Shown in pieces: positions 52,119 to 61,496 of a stretch of DNA of 64,000 nucleotides. This stretch comes from Pseudoclavibacter terrae. Lineage in GTDB: Bacteria; Actinomycetota; Actinomycetes; Actinomycetales; Microbacteriaceae. Within the stretch, counting starts at the first letter, position 1; every line of letters begins with the position of its first letter. The translations under genes were made by a program, and so were the position numbers. The stretch lies in the NCBI RefSeq assembly GCF_008831075.1, contig NZ_WBJX01000001.1, positions 416,647 through 480,646 of the forward strand. The letters run 5' to 3'. Under the pieces are notes generated by a model. The model did not search any database, was not told the DNA's origin, and saw only the letters and a program-made list of their open reading frames with translations.

Positions 52119-53139
52119 GGCGGAGTACCCGGCACCAACGTCGCGGCAGCAGCGTGTGCTCCTCATCAGCCCAGCCTTCCACGGGTACTGGAAGGCGATC
52201 TCCGACGCATTGAAGTTCCGGGGACACGAGGTCCACCCGCACTGCTACGACGCACCGAACGGCCTGTCCGGCAAGGTGCAGAACAAGCTCATCCACGAGC
52301 TTCCGGTGGCACTCCAATGGCATGGGCTCCGCGAGGCAGCAAGCGTCCGTGCTGTCCGTGCTCTGGATCGGGTCCAGCCGGACGTCATCCTCGTCATCAA
52401 GGGCGATCAGCTGACCGATACCTGGTGGTCGGCAGCTGAGAAATCCGGTGCCGCTCGCGTGCTCTGGCTGTACGACGAGCTGGAACGCATGTCCTACTCG
52501 CCAGAGCGCCTTCGAGAGCTCGGGCCCGTCGTCAGCTATAGCAAGCGCGACGTCGAAGCGTTGCGTCTCGCCGGTGTTCAGGCTGCGCACGTCCCTGACG
52601 CGCACGATTCACTGATGGAGTTCACGCCAAAGCCGATCAAGGGTCTCAGCTTCATCGGGGCTCGGTATCCGCGTCGCGAGGAACTCCTCCGAGCGGTAGC
52701 CGTCGAAGGCATCGATGTGGTTGCGTTCGGACGAGAATGGTCGCGCTCCTTGTGGGATATCGCGCGCACCCGTCGCTTCCGAGGAGCCGGTTTCCCGAGT
52801 GGAGGAGACGTGCCGAGGGCTGAGTACTACGGGATCATGGCCGGCTCGAGCGCGGCGCTCAACATGCACGGAGACGGCCACGACTTCAGCATGCGCACCT
52901 TCGAAGCGCCCGGGGTCGGTGGACTCTCGCTTATCGACAAGCCGGAAGTCGAGCGTTACTACGACGTCGGTACGGAAACGCTCGTCTACTCGGGTGCTGA
53001 GGACGTCGTCGACATCATGCGACGTGCCGAACTCGACAGCGTCTGGTCGCAGTCGATTCGTGATGCTGGTCGCCGCAAGACTCTCGCGAAGCACACCTTC
53101 GTCCACCGGGTAGCGGAGATCGAACAGCTGTGGGGCTGA
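52111..53139 (+). CDS. CgeB-like glycosyltransferase
   Basis: The 342-residue protein resembles CgeB/DUF3880 transferases: 'RVLLISPAFHGYWKAISDALKFRGHEV', 'DVILVIKGDQLTDTWW', 'FIGARYPRREELL', 'NMHGDGHDFSMRTFEAPGVGGLSLID' and 'ALNM' in the donor region. It starts at a GTG inside the end of the phosphatase gene and itself overlaps the next gene by 10 bp. The transferred sugar is unknown. Confidence 0.82.
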   Translation: MIEAEYPAPTSRQQRVLLISPAFHGYWKAISDALKFRGHEVHPHCYDAPNGLSGKVQNKLIHELPVALQWHGLREAASVRAVRALDRVQPDVILVIKGDQLTDTWWSAAEKSGAARVLWLYDELERMSYSPERLRELGPVVSYSKRDVEALRLAGVQAAHVPDAHDSLMEFTPKPIKGLSFIGARYPRREELLRAVAVEGIDVVAFGREWSRSLWDIARTRRFRGAGFPSGGDVPRAEYYGIMAGSSAALNMHGDGHDFSMRTFEAPGVGGLSLIDKPEVERYYDVGTETLVYSGAEDVVDIMRRAELDSVWSQSIRDAGRRKTLAKHTFVHRVAEIEQLWG

Positions 53140-54161
53140 ACCATCCGGAGGACCTGCCTGCTTGGCGGCGCTGGCAGGAGTCGCGCCACACCCTGCGCCG
53201 GCTGAAATCCGTGCTCGTTCGCCCGCCCGCACCGAGTTTCACGCTGTTCTCGTCCGGGGCGCTGCCGACGATCCTCGTCGTCGTTGACGCGCCGACCCCC
53301 TCGCAGATCGCCGCCTACCTCGAACCTGCGCTGAAGGTCGAGGGTGCGAGCGTTGCCGTCCTCGCCCAGGGGGACGTGAGCTCGTTTCTTCCTGCGGGAT
53401 GGACTGAGCATGTTCTCGCGGATGAATCGCCCCCAGCCTTCCTGCGTGGCGTTGGCGTGGTCTTCGCCTCCGGTCATTTCCTTCCAGCGAGCTCGCTCGC
53501 TCACACGTGGGCACAAGCGCTTGCCGCGCGGTTCGTTGTCGCACAGCACGGCTTGCTGACCCCCTTCCAACCGCCGCTTCCTCCCAACGCCCACGCGCTC
53601 GCCTTCACCGAGGAAGATGCCGTGTTCTGGCGTACAGGGCGAAGCGACGTGACGTACGACGTGGTGGGCTCGCAGATGCTCTGGAACGCCTCGAAGCGTC
53701 GAGCCGCGCAGACCGAGGTCAGCGGTCAGCCTGTCTTCCTCGGTCAGTTGCACGGGGCGGAGCTGGCGCGTCGGACAGCCGCGCGAACCGCTCAGCGATT
53801 CTGCATGTCGACGGGGGCCAGCTACCGCCCGCACCCCGCGGAGATCGACAAGCTCTCCCGATTCCAGCACGAGCGCTGGCGACGAGCCGGGATCGTCGTC
53901 GACGATTCGAAGGTGCCGCTTCGCGATCTGAATCGCCCCGTCGTCTCGATCTTCTCGACCGGCGTCCTGGAAGCGGCGGCCTCTGGGCGTCCGGCCTGGG
54001 TCACCGGTGCCAACGTGCCGGACTGGATTCACGAATTCTGGGCGCGCTATTCTTTACGCGAATGGGGCGGCGAACCAACGCCAGCTCCCGTTGTTCCCCC
54101 GGTAGAACCAGCCAAAGCTATCGCCGCGAGCCTCGCGCGCATTCTGGAAGGAACAGCATGA
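53130..54161 (+). CDS. Putative surface-polysaccharide glycosyltransferase
   Basis: The 343-residue product has a GT-B-like layout without a familiar signature. 'ARFVVAQHGLLTPFQPPLPPNAHALAFTEEDAVFW...DVVGSQMLW' resembles the QHG and GS elements of TagF/polysialyltransferase-type enzymes, and 'SIFSTGVLEAAASGRPAWV' the donor site. Placed between a CgeB-like transferase and the CMP-nonulosonate genes, it could be the nonulosonate transferase, but this is inference. GTG start within the preceding gene, 4-bp overlap with the next. Confidence 0.65.
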   Translation: MGLNHPEDLPAWRRWQESRHTLRRLKSVLVRPPAPSFTLFSSGALPTILVVVDAPTPSQIAAYLEPALKVEGASVAVLAQGDVSSFLPAGWTEHVLADESPPAFLRGVGVVFASGHFLPASSLAHTWAQALAARFVVAQHGLLTPFQPPLPPNAHALAFTEEDAVFWRTGRSDVTYDVVGSQMLWNASKRRAAQTEVSGQPVFLGQLHGAELARRTAARTAQRFCMSTGASYRPHPAEIDKLSRFQHERWRRAGIVVDDSKVPLRDLNRPVVSIFSTGVLEAAASGRPAWVTGANVPDWIHEFWARYSLREWGGEPTPAPVVPPVEPAKAIAASLARILEGTA

Positions 54162-54913
54162 GGATGCTCTGCGTGATCCCGGTCCGGGGAGGGTCGAAAG
54201 GCATCCCAGGCAAGAATCGGCGTCTCGTCGCGGGCAAGCCCCTGCTTGTCTGGACGATCGAGCAGGCGTTGGCAGCGCAGCCGAAGATGGATGTGCTCGT
54301 CTCGACAGATGACGAGCAGCTGGCTGACATCGCGCGCTCCGCAGGGGCCCAGGTGCCTTGGCTGCGCCCGGCGTATCTCGCCGAGGACACGACGGCGACA
54401 GAGCCCGTAGTCGAACATGCGATCGCTGCGTACACGGCCGAGGGCAAGCGTCCCGACGCGGTGATGCTCCTGCAAGTGACCTCCCCTGTGCGTTTGGAAG
54501 GCACACTCGACCGCGCCATCCAGCAGTTCGTCGCTTCGGGTGTCGACTCCATGGTCGGAGCCGTCCCGCAGACGCCATTCCTCTGGCAGTACGGCGCGGA
54601 TGAGCACGACCAGCCGCGCGCGCACTTCACCATCGGCGCGCGCCCCCGCCGCCAGGAGCTCGATCGCACGCAGCTCTTCTATCGCGAGACCGGCTCGCTC
54701 TACGTCACCAGCACCGAGATCTACGAGCACGAGCACAACCGCCTCGGAGGCAAGATCGGCATCTTCGAGATGGATGACCTGGAGGGTGTCGATATCGACA
54801 CCGAGCTCGATCTTTCCATCGCAGACCACCAGCTCACGCAGCTCCACCGCGACACGGCAAACGCCACCTCGGCAGCTTCAGCAGGACCAACAGACAAGGA
54901 CTCCGCTCAGTGA
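54158..54913 (+). CDS. neuA: CMP-nonulosonate cytidylyltransferase (NeuA-like)
   Basis: The 251-residue protein has the CTP-binding motif 'VIPVRGGSKGIPGKNRRLVAGKPLLVWT', 'LLQVTSPVRLEGTLDRAI' and the metal-site 'MDDLEGVDIDTELDLSIAD'. These define acylneuraminate cytidylyltransferases. It would activate a sialic-, legionaminic- or pseudaminic-type acid with CMP. ATG overlaps the preceding stop and its own stop overlaps the NeuB-type gene (GTGA). Confidence 0.9.
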   Translation: MRMLCVIPVRGGSKGIPGKNRRLVAGKPLLVWTIEQALAAQPKMDVLVSTDDEQLADIARSAGAQVPWLRPAYLAEDTTATEPVVEHAIAAYTAEGKRPDAVMLLQVTSPVRLEGTLDRAIQQFVASGVDSMVGAVPQTPFLWQYGADEHDQPRAHFTIGARPRRQELDRTQLFYRETGSLYVTSTEIYEHEHNRLGGKIGIFEMDDLEGVDIDTELDLSIADHQLTQLHRDTANATSAASAGPTDKDSAQ

Positions 54914-57156
54914 TCTTCGAGCGCAACCTCACTCCCTACATCGTCTTCGCGGAGGACCCGATCGTTGTCGGGCTTCAGAAGATCAGCGCCAACCAGCAGC
55001 GCATCGTCTTCTGCGTCGATGAGCACGGGAGGCTCAAGGGCTCCCTGTCAGATGGTGACTTCCGTCGCTGGATCGTCGCGAACCCGACGGCGTCCCTCGA
55101 CGTCACGTGTGTCGAGGTCTCCAACACCAGCGTGACCTCAGCCCCAGCGACGTCCACGCCAGCAGACCTAGCTCCGCTGCTCGGACAGGGCGGCATCACG
55201 CATCTGCCCCTCGTCGATGCCACCAACCACCTCATCGCGGTCGCCATCGACCGCAATGACGTGCTGCGTATCGGTGCTCACGAGATCGGGCCAGGGCATC
55301 CCGCGTTCCTCATCGCTGAGATCGGCAACAACCACAACGGTGATGTCGACCTTGCCAAGCGTCTCGTGGACCTCGCAGCCGACGCTGGCGCGGACGCGGT
55401 CAAGTTCCAGCTTCGCGACATGGACGCGCTCTACCGGCAGAGCGGCGCTTCGACCGCCGGAGAAGACCTCGGGGCGCAGTACACGCTCGATCTCCTCTCG
55501 CGGGTCTCCCTCCCAGCAGAGAAGCTCTTCACCGTCTTCGACCACGCGCGAGATCGCGGCGTCGACCTGATGTGCACGCCGTGGGACGGCCCGAGCGTGC
55601 AGGCGCTCGTCGACTACGGCATCGAAGGCCTCAAGATCGCGTCGGCCGACCTGACGAACCACGAGCTGCTCCGGGACGCCGGTTCGCGCGGCCTCCCGCT
55701 CATCCTCTCGACCGGCATGTCACGCGAGTCCGAGATCCTCGAGACCGTGGGGCTCCTGCGTTCGCTCGGTTCGAGTTTCGCGCTGCTCCACACGCAGTCA
55801 ACGTATCCGGCGCCGTTCAAGGACCTCAACCTGGCCTACCTCGATCGCCTTGCCGAGATCGGCGACTGCATCGTCGGCTATTCCGGCCACGAGCGTGGAT
55901 GGCACGTGCCGGTCGCGGCGGTCGCGCGAGGCGCGCGCATCATCGAGAAGCACTTCACCGTCGACCGCGGCATGGAAGGCAACGACCACACGGTGTCGCT
56001 GCTCCCCGAGGAGTTCGCGAAGATGGTCGAGCAGGTTCGAGACATCGAGATCGCCCTCGGTGACGCCGCTCCCCGCGAGGTGTCGACCGGCGAGCTCATG
56101 AACCGGACGACACTCGCGAAGTCGCTGGTCGCCGCTCGGGGACTTCGCGAGGGCGAGGTGCTGCGGGCAGAGGACATCGCAGTCAAGAGCCCGGGGCGTG
56201 GACTGCAGCCGAACCGACTCGACGAGCTCGTCGGGCGCAAGGTGAACCACGACATGGCCGAGGGTGAGTTCTTCTTCGAGAGCGATCTGACCGACACGGC
56301 GTCGGTCGGCCGCGAGTTCGAGTTCCGCCGACCGTGGGGGCTGCCAGTGCGCTACCACGACTACAAGAAGCTCATCGAGAACTCGACGCCGGACTTCCTC
56401 GAGTTCCACTTCTCGTACAAGGACCTCGAGGTCGATCTCGACAGCTTCTTCACGGAGCCGCTCGACATGGACTTCACGACCCACCTCCCCGACCTCTTCT
56501 CCGGCGATTTCCTCGTCGATCTGGCGTCTCCAGATGACGCCCACTGGGAGCGGTCGATCCGCGAGGTGCAGCGCACGATCGACACCACGCGCAGCTTGAA
56601 GAAGTGGTTCCTCCGCTCGAGCGAGCCGATCATGGTCGTCACCATGGGTGGTTTCACGAAGGACAAGCATGTTCCGGCTGAAGCGCGCGGGGCTATGTAT
56701 GCGCGTATCGCGGATGCGGTGAAGCGCCTGGACGCCGACGGGGTCCGCATCGCCGCGCAGACGCTCCCGCCGTTCCCCTGGCTCATGGGCGGTCAGCAGT
56801 TCCACAACCTGTTCCTCGACCCGCACGACACCGCGGAGTTCTCCGCGACGACGGGCACGAAGCTCTGCTTCGACGTGTCGCACTCAAAGCTGGCCGCGAA
56901 CTTCCTCGGGATGCAGTTCTCGGAGTACACCGAGCTCATCGCCCCGCACAGCATCCACCTTCACCTCGTCGACGCGACCGGAGTCGACGGGGAAGGCGTG
57001 CAGGTCGGCGAAGGCGAGGTCGACTGGCCCCTGCTCGCAGGTCAGCTCGACGAGTTCAGCCCTGGGGCTCCGTTCATCCCGGAGATCTGGCAGGGCCACA
57101 TCGACAACGGTCAGGGCTTCTGGACGGCGCTCGACAGACTCGAGCAATGGCTGTAG
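54910..57156 (+). CDS. neuB: CBS–NeuB–SAF–TIM-barrel multidomain nonulosonate synthase
   Basis: The 748-residue protein combines four parts: paired CBS-like domains (about 1-125), a NeuB TIM barrel (about 130-395; 'PAFLIAEIGNNHNGDVDLAKRLVDLAADAGADAVKFQ', 'LSTGMSRESEILETV', 'EKHFTVDRGMEGNDHTVSLLPEEF'), an antifreeze-like SAF domain (about 400-465; 'RTTLAKSLVAARGLREGEVLRAEDIAVKSPGRGLQPN') and a second TIM barrel of the sugar-isomerase/AP-endonuclease-2 type (about 475-748). NeuB condenses a hexosamine with PEP. The C-terminal barrel could act as an epimerase for the precursor, and the CBS pair may sense nucleotides. GTG start overlapping the cytidylyltransferase stop. Confidence 0.9.
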   Translation: MIFERNLTPYIVFAEDPIVVGLQKISANQQRIVFCVDEHGRLKGSLSDGDFRRWIVANPTASLDVTCVEVSNTSVTSAPATSTPADLAPLLGQGGITHLPLVDATNHLIAVAIDRNDVLRIGAHEIGPGHPAFLIAEIGNNHNGDVDLAKRLVDLAADAGADAVKFQLRDMDALYRQSGASTAGEDLGAQYTLDLLSRVSLPAEKLFTVFDHARDRGVDLMCTPWDGPSVQALVDYGIEGLKIASADLTNHELLRDAGSRGLPLILSTGMSRESEILETVGLLRSLGSSFALLHTQSTYPAPFKDLNLAYLDRLAEIGDCIVGYSGHERGWHVPVAAVARGARIIEKHFTVDRGMEGNDHTVSLLPEEFAKMVEQVRDIEIALGDAAPREVSTGELMNRTTLAKSLVAARGLREGEVLRAEDIAVKSPGRGLQPNRLDELVGRKVNHDMAEGEFFFESDLTDTASVGREFEFRRPWGLPVRYHDYKKLIENSTPDFLEFHFSYKDLEVDLDSFFTEPLDMDFTTHLPDLFSGDFLVDLASPDDAHWERSIREVQRTIDTTRSLKKWFLRSSEPIMVVTMGGFTKDKHVPAEARGAMYARIADAVKRLDADGVRIAAQTLPPFPWLMGGQQFHNLFLDPHDTAEFSATTGTKLCFDVSHSKLAANFLGMQFSEYTELIAPHSIHLHLVDATGVDGEGVQVGEGEVDWPLLAGQLDEFSPGAPFIPEIWQGHIDNGQGFWTALDRLEQWL

Positions 57157-59279
57157 GCGAATCCGAGGCCGACGCCCAGCGCGCTCAGGCTCAGCGGCCG
57201 ATCGCGCTGTGGGTCGTTCCCGTGTCCGGGCTCGGGGGAGTGGCTCGCCACGTGCTCGACGTCGCCGCTGCGGGCCTCCCCGGGTACGAGCTCGTCGTGC
57301 TCTCACCAGAGGGGCCGCTCGCCGCGGAGCTCAGAGATCGCGGTGCTCGCGTTGCGGTGGGGAAGTTCGGCCCGGACTTCGGCGTACTGGCCTCGATCCG
57401 GACGCTGCGGACTGCAGCACAGCGTCTGAGGCCAGCTGTCGTCCACTCGCATCTGGCCTACGCCGACGTCATCGTCGCAGCAACACCTCTGCCGCCCGGC
57501 ACCGTTCGCGTCACGACTGAGCACGGTATCGCCGGCGACGACCAGGTGTACCACCGGACAGCTGCCAAATCGAAGATCATGGCGAAGGTCCACGGGATCC
57601 GTCTTCGTCGGTTCGACCGCGTCATCGCTGTCGCCGAGGCAACAAGACGCGCGATGATCGACAAGTGGTCGCCGTCGCAGGACATCCGCGTGATCTTGAA
57701 CGGGGTCGACCCGGTCGAACAGCCGCGTCCTGCCAGGTCGAGGCAGCCTTCGCTGCGCATTCTGGCGCTTGCGAGGCTCTCGCCAGAAAAGCGCATCCCG
57801 CAGCTGCTCAGGGCCTTCAGAATCGTCCTCGACGCGCGCCCAGACGCGCACCTGACGATCGCGGGAGTGGGCGAGCTGGACAGCGAACTGAAGGCGCTCG
57901 CCGCCGATCTCGGCATCTCCGAGTCGGTGACGTTCCCCGGCTTCGTCGACCCTGAGGACGCCATGGCGGACGCGGATGTGCTTGCTCAGCTCTCAGTCTG
58001 GGAGAACTGTTCCTACTCGCTGCTGGACGCGGCGAACAGGGGCATGCGCGTCATCGCGTCGCGGGTCGGGGGCAACCCGGAGATCGTCGCCCCGCGCGGC
58101 CTCGTCGACGCCGATGACATCGATGCCGTGGCAGCGGCGCTCCTCGACGAGGCGGCAGAGACGCACCTCGACAACTGGTTGTCCGTCGCAGATATGACGC
58201 GTGCCGTGGCTGAGGTCTACGCAGAGGCCCTGGGTGGGGTCGAGCATCGAGCACTGCCCGGCCACGTCACCTTGGCGACGAACAACGGGGACATCGGCGG
58301 GGGCGAGGTCATGTTGCTGAGCATCGCCGACGCGCTTCGAACTCTCGGGGTCGCCGTCACCATAGTGGGTCCCGCCGAGCCAGCTGCGCTCGTCGCGGCT
58401 GCACGCGAGCGTGGACACTCGGTCGTCGAGCTGCCGGCGAAGGGCCGCAAGCAGTGGATCGCTCAGCTGCGGAGCTGGGATGCGAAGAACCGCGATGGCG
58501 TGCTCTGGTGCAACGGCCTTGTGCCCGCCTTCGCCACCTCGTTCCACCCCCAGCGCATCGTGCACCTGCATCAGCGGCCAACGGGGGCGCAGCGACTCCT
58601 CGCGCCGATCGCCCGATTCCGAAGCCTCCGCACGCTGGTCCCGTCCGCGTCCATGCAGGAGGCCATCCCGGGATCGACGGTTCTCCCCAACTGGTCCGAG
58701 CGAGTGGTGCTTCCGAAGACTCGGACCCGGAAACCGGGGTCCCCCGTCGTCATCGGCTTTCTTGGACGCTTTTCTGTGGATAAGGGTGTCCCGGTGCTTG
58801 CGGAGGCATTGGCGCAACTCGAGCAGTCGCATCCGGGTCAGTACAGGTTGCGAATGGCCGGCGAGCCGAGGTTCGTCAGCGACTCGGCGCGAGCGGACGT
58901 CGAAACCGCACTCGCGCCTGTCAGTGCCCTCGTGGAGTTCACCGGTTGGGTGCTTCGGGACGAGTTCCTCGCAGATATCGATCTCCTGGTCGTCCCCTCG
59001 GTCTGGGCAGAGCCGTTCGGCCTCGTCGTCAGCGAAGCCATGTCAGCGCGCGTTCCGGTGATCGTCAGCGACGCTGGCGCCCTGCCGGAGGTCATCGGCG
59101 ACATGGCCCTGGTCTTCGAGTCGGGCGACGCAGCTGCTCTGGCCGCGGCAATCCGCGAGCGATTCGCCCAGGACCCTTCGCGGACCGTGGACGACCAGTT
59201 CGCCAGATGGCAGTCAACGTACAGCCCAGAGGCGGGAGCTCGGCGGGTCGCCAGTCTGCTGGCGACCATCCAGCGCTGA
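57147..59279 (+). CDS. Tandem glycosyltransferase (two fused GT4 modules)
   Basis: The 710-residue protein contains two complete GT-B units. The first (about 20-375) has 'GLGGVARHVLDVAAAGLPGYELV', 'ALARLSPEKRIPQLLRAFR' and 'NCSYSLLDAANRGMRVIASRVGGNPEIV'. The second (about 378-710) has 'NNGDIGGGEVMLLSIADALRTLG', 'GFLGRFSVDKGVPVLAEAL' and 'PSVWAEPFGLVVSEAMSARVPVIVSDAGALPEVIG'. Each carries its own donor-site Glu pair. It may add two consecutive sugars. It overlaps the neuB-type gene by 10 bp and ends the overlapping operon. Confidence 0.88.
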   Translation: MAVGESEADAQRAQAQRPIALWVVPVSGLGGVARHVLDVAAAGLPGYELVVLSPEGPLAAELRDRGARVAVGKFGPDFGVLASIRTLRTAAQRLRPAVVHSHLAYADVIVAATPLPPGTVRVTTEHGIAGDDQVYHRTAAKSKIMAKVHGIRLRRFDRVIAVAEATRRAMIDKWSPSQDIRVILNGVDPVEQPRPARSRQPSLRILALARLSPEKRIPQLLRAFRIVLDARPDAHLTIAGVGELDSELKALAADLGISESVTFPGFVDPEDAMADADVLAQLSVWENCSYSLLDAANRGMRVIASRVGGNPEIVAPRGLVDADDIDAVAAALLDEAAETHLDNWLSVADMTRAVAEVYAEALGGVEHRALPGHVTLATNNGDIGGGEVMLLSIADALRTLGVAVTIVGPAEPAALVAAARERGHSVVELPAKGRKQWIAQLRSWDAKNRDGVLWCNGLVPAFATSFHPQRIVHLHQRPTGAQRLLAPIARFRSLRTLVPSASMQEAIPGSTVLPNWSERVVLPKTRTRKPGSPVVIGFLGRFSVDKGVPVLAEALAQLEQSHPGQYRLRMAGEPRFVSDSARADVETALAPVSALVEFTGWVLRDEFLADIDLLVVPSVWAEPFGLVVSEAMSARVPVIVSDAGALPEVIGDMALVFESGDAAALAAAIRERFAQDPSRTVDDQFARWQSTYSPEAGARRVASLLATIQR

Positions 59280-59352
59280 CCGGAAGGCGCGAAATCGCAC
59301 TCATGCATCCCATGAGCAGCACAACAATCGAAGTACGGAGCCCAGCGTCCAT

Positions 59353-60519
59353 ATGAACAGCACCGTGAGTCACCATCTCAGAATCGGCTTCCTCACCCCG
59401 TGGGACACGTCGAACGCCAACGCCTGGTCGGGTGTCTTGGGCCCGATGATGCTGGCGCTGGCGCAGCGAGCAACACTGATCCCCCTTTCGACTGCTGACG
59501 TGCAGACGGCACTTCCAGACCGTGTGCTGGCCCGCCTGCTCGGGAGCATCTCCTCGAAGAAGTACCTGTGGGACCAGGCGATCGCGACTTCGCGGGCTCG
59601 CGGCAGGAATGCGAGCAGCGTCGTCGGAGCCGCGGATCTCGACGTGATCTTGGCAGTCGCGGCATCGCAGGACGTCGCATTCCTGAACACTCGTGGAATC
59701 CCGATCGTCCAGGTAGGAGACGCGACGTTCAAAGCCATCCGCGACTACTACCCGATGTTCACGAACCTGCACCCGCTCTCAGTCGTGCAGCAGGAAGCGG
59801 TGGCGAAGAGGGCGACCCGGGCCACAGATCGCTTCGCGATGGCAACGCAGTGGTCGATCGACTCGTTGGTCGCTGACTACGGGGTGTCGAGCGGCAGCTG
59901 TGTCCTCGCACCGTTCGGCCCGGCGCTCGAGCCCTCGCAGCCGCCCACGGCCGCACTTGGAGAAGCCGGTGTCCTGCGGGCGCTGCTCGTCACGAGCGAC
60001 TGGGCGCGTAAGGGTGGGGATCTCGCCGTTCGCGTCATCGAGCATGTTCGTCGTCAGCATCCGGGCGTGACGCTCACCGTCGTCGGCAACACGCCCGACG
60101 GTCTGCCCGACTGGGTCGAGAACCTCGGGCGTCTCCCGCGTCAGGAGCTCGCCGAGCAGTACGAACGAGCGGACGTGCTGCTTGAGCTTGCGACCGCCAA
60201 TGCAGGCGGGGTCACGCTCACCGACGCCGCAGCGTTCGGGTTGCCGGCCATCGCGACGGACACCGGGGGAGTCTCGTCGATCGTGGAGAGCGGAACCTCC
60301 GGACTCCTGTTTCCTGCAGGCGCTGACACGTTCACTGCTGCTGTTGCAGCCGTCGAGACGATGCTCGACCGCGACGTCCGTTCTCGATACGCAAGGGGCG
60401 CGAGAGCGCAGCACGAAGCAACTCTCAACTGGGAGGCGTGGGCTGATGCCGTGACCGCGCTCTGCGTCGAGGCCGTGTCATCTGCACCTCACCGAGGCGA
60501 GATGGGCACCCGGGCGTAG
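59353..60519 (+). CDS. Glycosyltransferase family 4 protein
   Basis: The 388-residue GT-B protein shows 'GFLTPWDTSNANAWSGVL' at the N-terminus, 'LLVTSDWARKGGDLAVRVIEHVRRQHPG' and 'NAGGVTLTDAAAFGLPAIATDTGGVSSIVESG' at the donor site. It is the last plus-strand gene of this run and its 3' end overlaps the convergent GT2 gene by 31 bp. The SD is weak. Confidence 0.85.
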   Translation: MNSTVSHHLRIGFLTPWDTSNANAWSGVLGPMMLALAQRATLIPLSTADVQTALPDRVLARLLGSISSKKYLWDQAIATSRARGRNASSVVGAADLDVILAVAASQDVAFLNTRGIPIVQVGDATFKAIRDYYPMFTNLHPLSVVQQEAVAKRATRATDRFAMATQWSIDSLVADYGVSSGSCVLAPFGPALEPSQPPTAALGEAGVLRALLVTSDWARKGGDLAVRVIEHVRRQHPGVTLTVVGNTPDGLPDWVENLGRLPRQELAEQYERADVLLELATANAGGVTLTDAAAFGLPAIATDTGGVSSIVESGTSGLLFPAGADTFTAAVAAVETMLDRDVRSRYARGARAQHEATLNWEAWADAVTALCVEAVSSAPHRGEMGTRA

Positions 60520-61403
60520 CGGAACTCGCGACGCAGGGTCTCCAGCGACCTGACGTCACGCCCGGCGAGCTGACGGGCAGCGTTGACGATGAAGTTCAGG
60601 ATCGCAGCTGCGCCGAGGGCAGCCCGATGGAGGCCGGGGTGGTCGTTCCACTTCTCCGCGAAGCGCAGGGCCGACGTGACGACCCACGTGCGTCGCAGTT
60701 CGGGGTTCGAGGAACCACCACCCTCATGCTCGACGGTCAGGTCACCAAGAACGTACGAGTGCACGCCACGCTGCCCGAGGCGCCGCTGGAGATCGATCTC
60801 CTCGGAATTCATGTAGAACCGCTCGTCGAAGCCGCCAGCGTCACGGAAGACTCGAGTCTGAAGGAAGAGTACGGCGCCCACAACCCAATCGGTCCTGTGC
60901 ACGCCCGGCACAACTGTCGAGGTGTCGTGCCCCACGGCCTCGTGCCACCAGCGTGTGTGCCTGAATCTCGCCAGTCCGCTGAACGCATTCACGAAGGTGT
61001 GCTTGACCGCAGGGAAGTGGCGCCCTGTCCATTGAGTCGAGCCACTGTGACCTACGACCTCGGGCGACACCACCGCCGGCATCAGAGGAACGGCAGCGAG
61101 TAGGAGATCCGCGATGAAGTTTCGTGAGATGGTCAGATCGCTGTTGAGAATGAGCAAATACTCATGCTCAGCCGCCCCAGCCCCAACGTTCACGGTGCTG
61201 CCAAAGCCGCCGTTTCGGTCGCGGCGGATCAAGAATTCTCCCGCAACGGGTACATATGGCTCCGGAGAGGCGTCATCAACGACGATCACCTGCATATCGG
61301 CAGAGCCAATCTGCTCGCCGAGCGCGACGACCAGCGATTGAGTCGGGAGTGGGTCGCCATAGTGAGGCACGACGATCGACACACCGTCTCTGAATTCATC
61401 CAT
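60489..61403 (-). CDS. Glycosyltransferase family 2 protein
   Basis: The product is about 304 residues from the ATG at 61403 (in-frame ATG at 61412 also possible). GT-A features: 'VSIVVPHYGDPLPTQSLV', 'VIVVDDASPEP', 'RRDRNGGFGSTVNVGAGAAEHEYLLILNSDLTISRNFI' (donor/metal Asp), and 'GGFDERFYMNSEEIDLQRRLGQRG' (rhamnosyltransferase-like). It would add a sugar, perhaps rhamnose, to the repeat unit. Confidence 0.85.
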   Translation of the reverse strand: MDEFRDGVSIVVPHYGDPLPTQSLVVALGEQIGSADMQVIVVDDASPEPYVPVAGEFLIRRDRNGGFGSTVNVGAGAAEHEYLLILNSDLTISRNFIADLLLAAVPLMPAVVSPEVVGHSGSTQWTGRHFPAVKHTFVNAFSGLARFRHTRWWHEAVGHDTSTVVPGVHRTDWVVGAVLFLQTRVFRDAGGFDERFYMNSEEIDLQRRLGQRGVHSYVLGDLTVEHEGGGSSNPELRRTWVVTSALRFAEKWNDHPGLHRAALGAAAILNFIVNAARQLAGRDVRSLETLRREFRYARVPISPR

Positions 61404-61496
61404 ATTGCACATGCTCCGATAGTTCCAGCAGCGCCGGGGCAACTGGGTGTGTTCTTGTCCCCGACAACGGTGCGGTGTGAGTGCACATCAAGTTCA

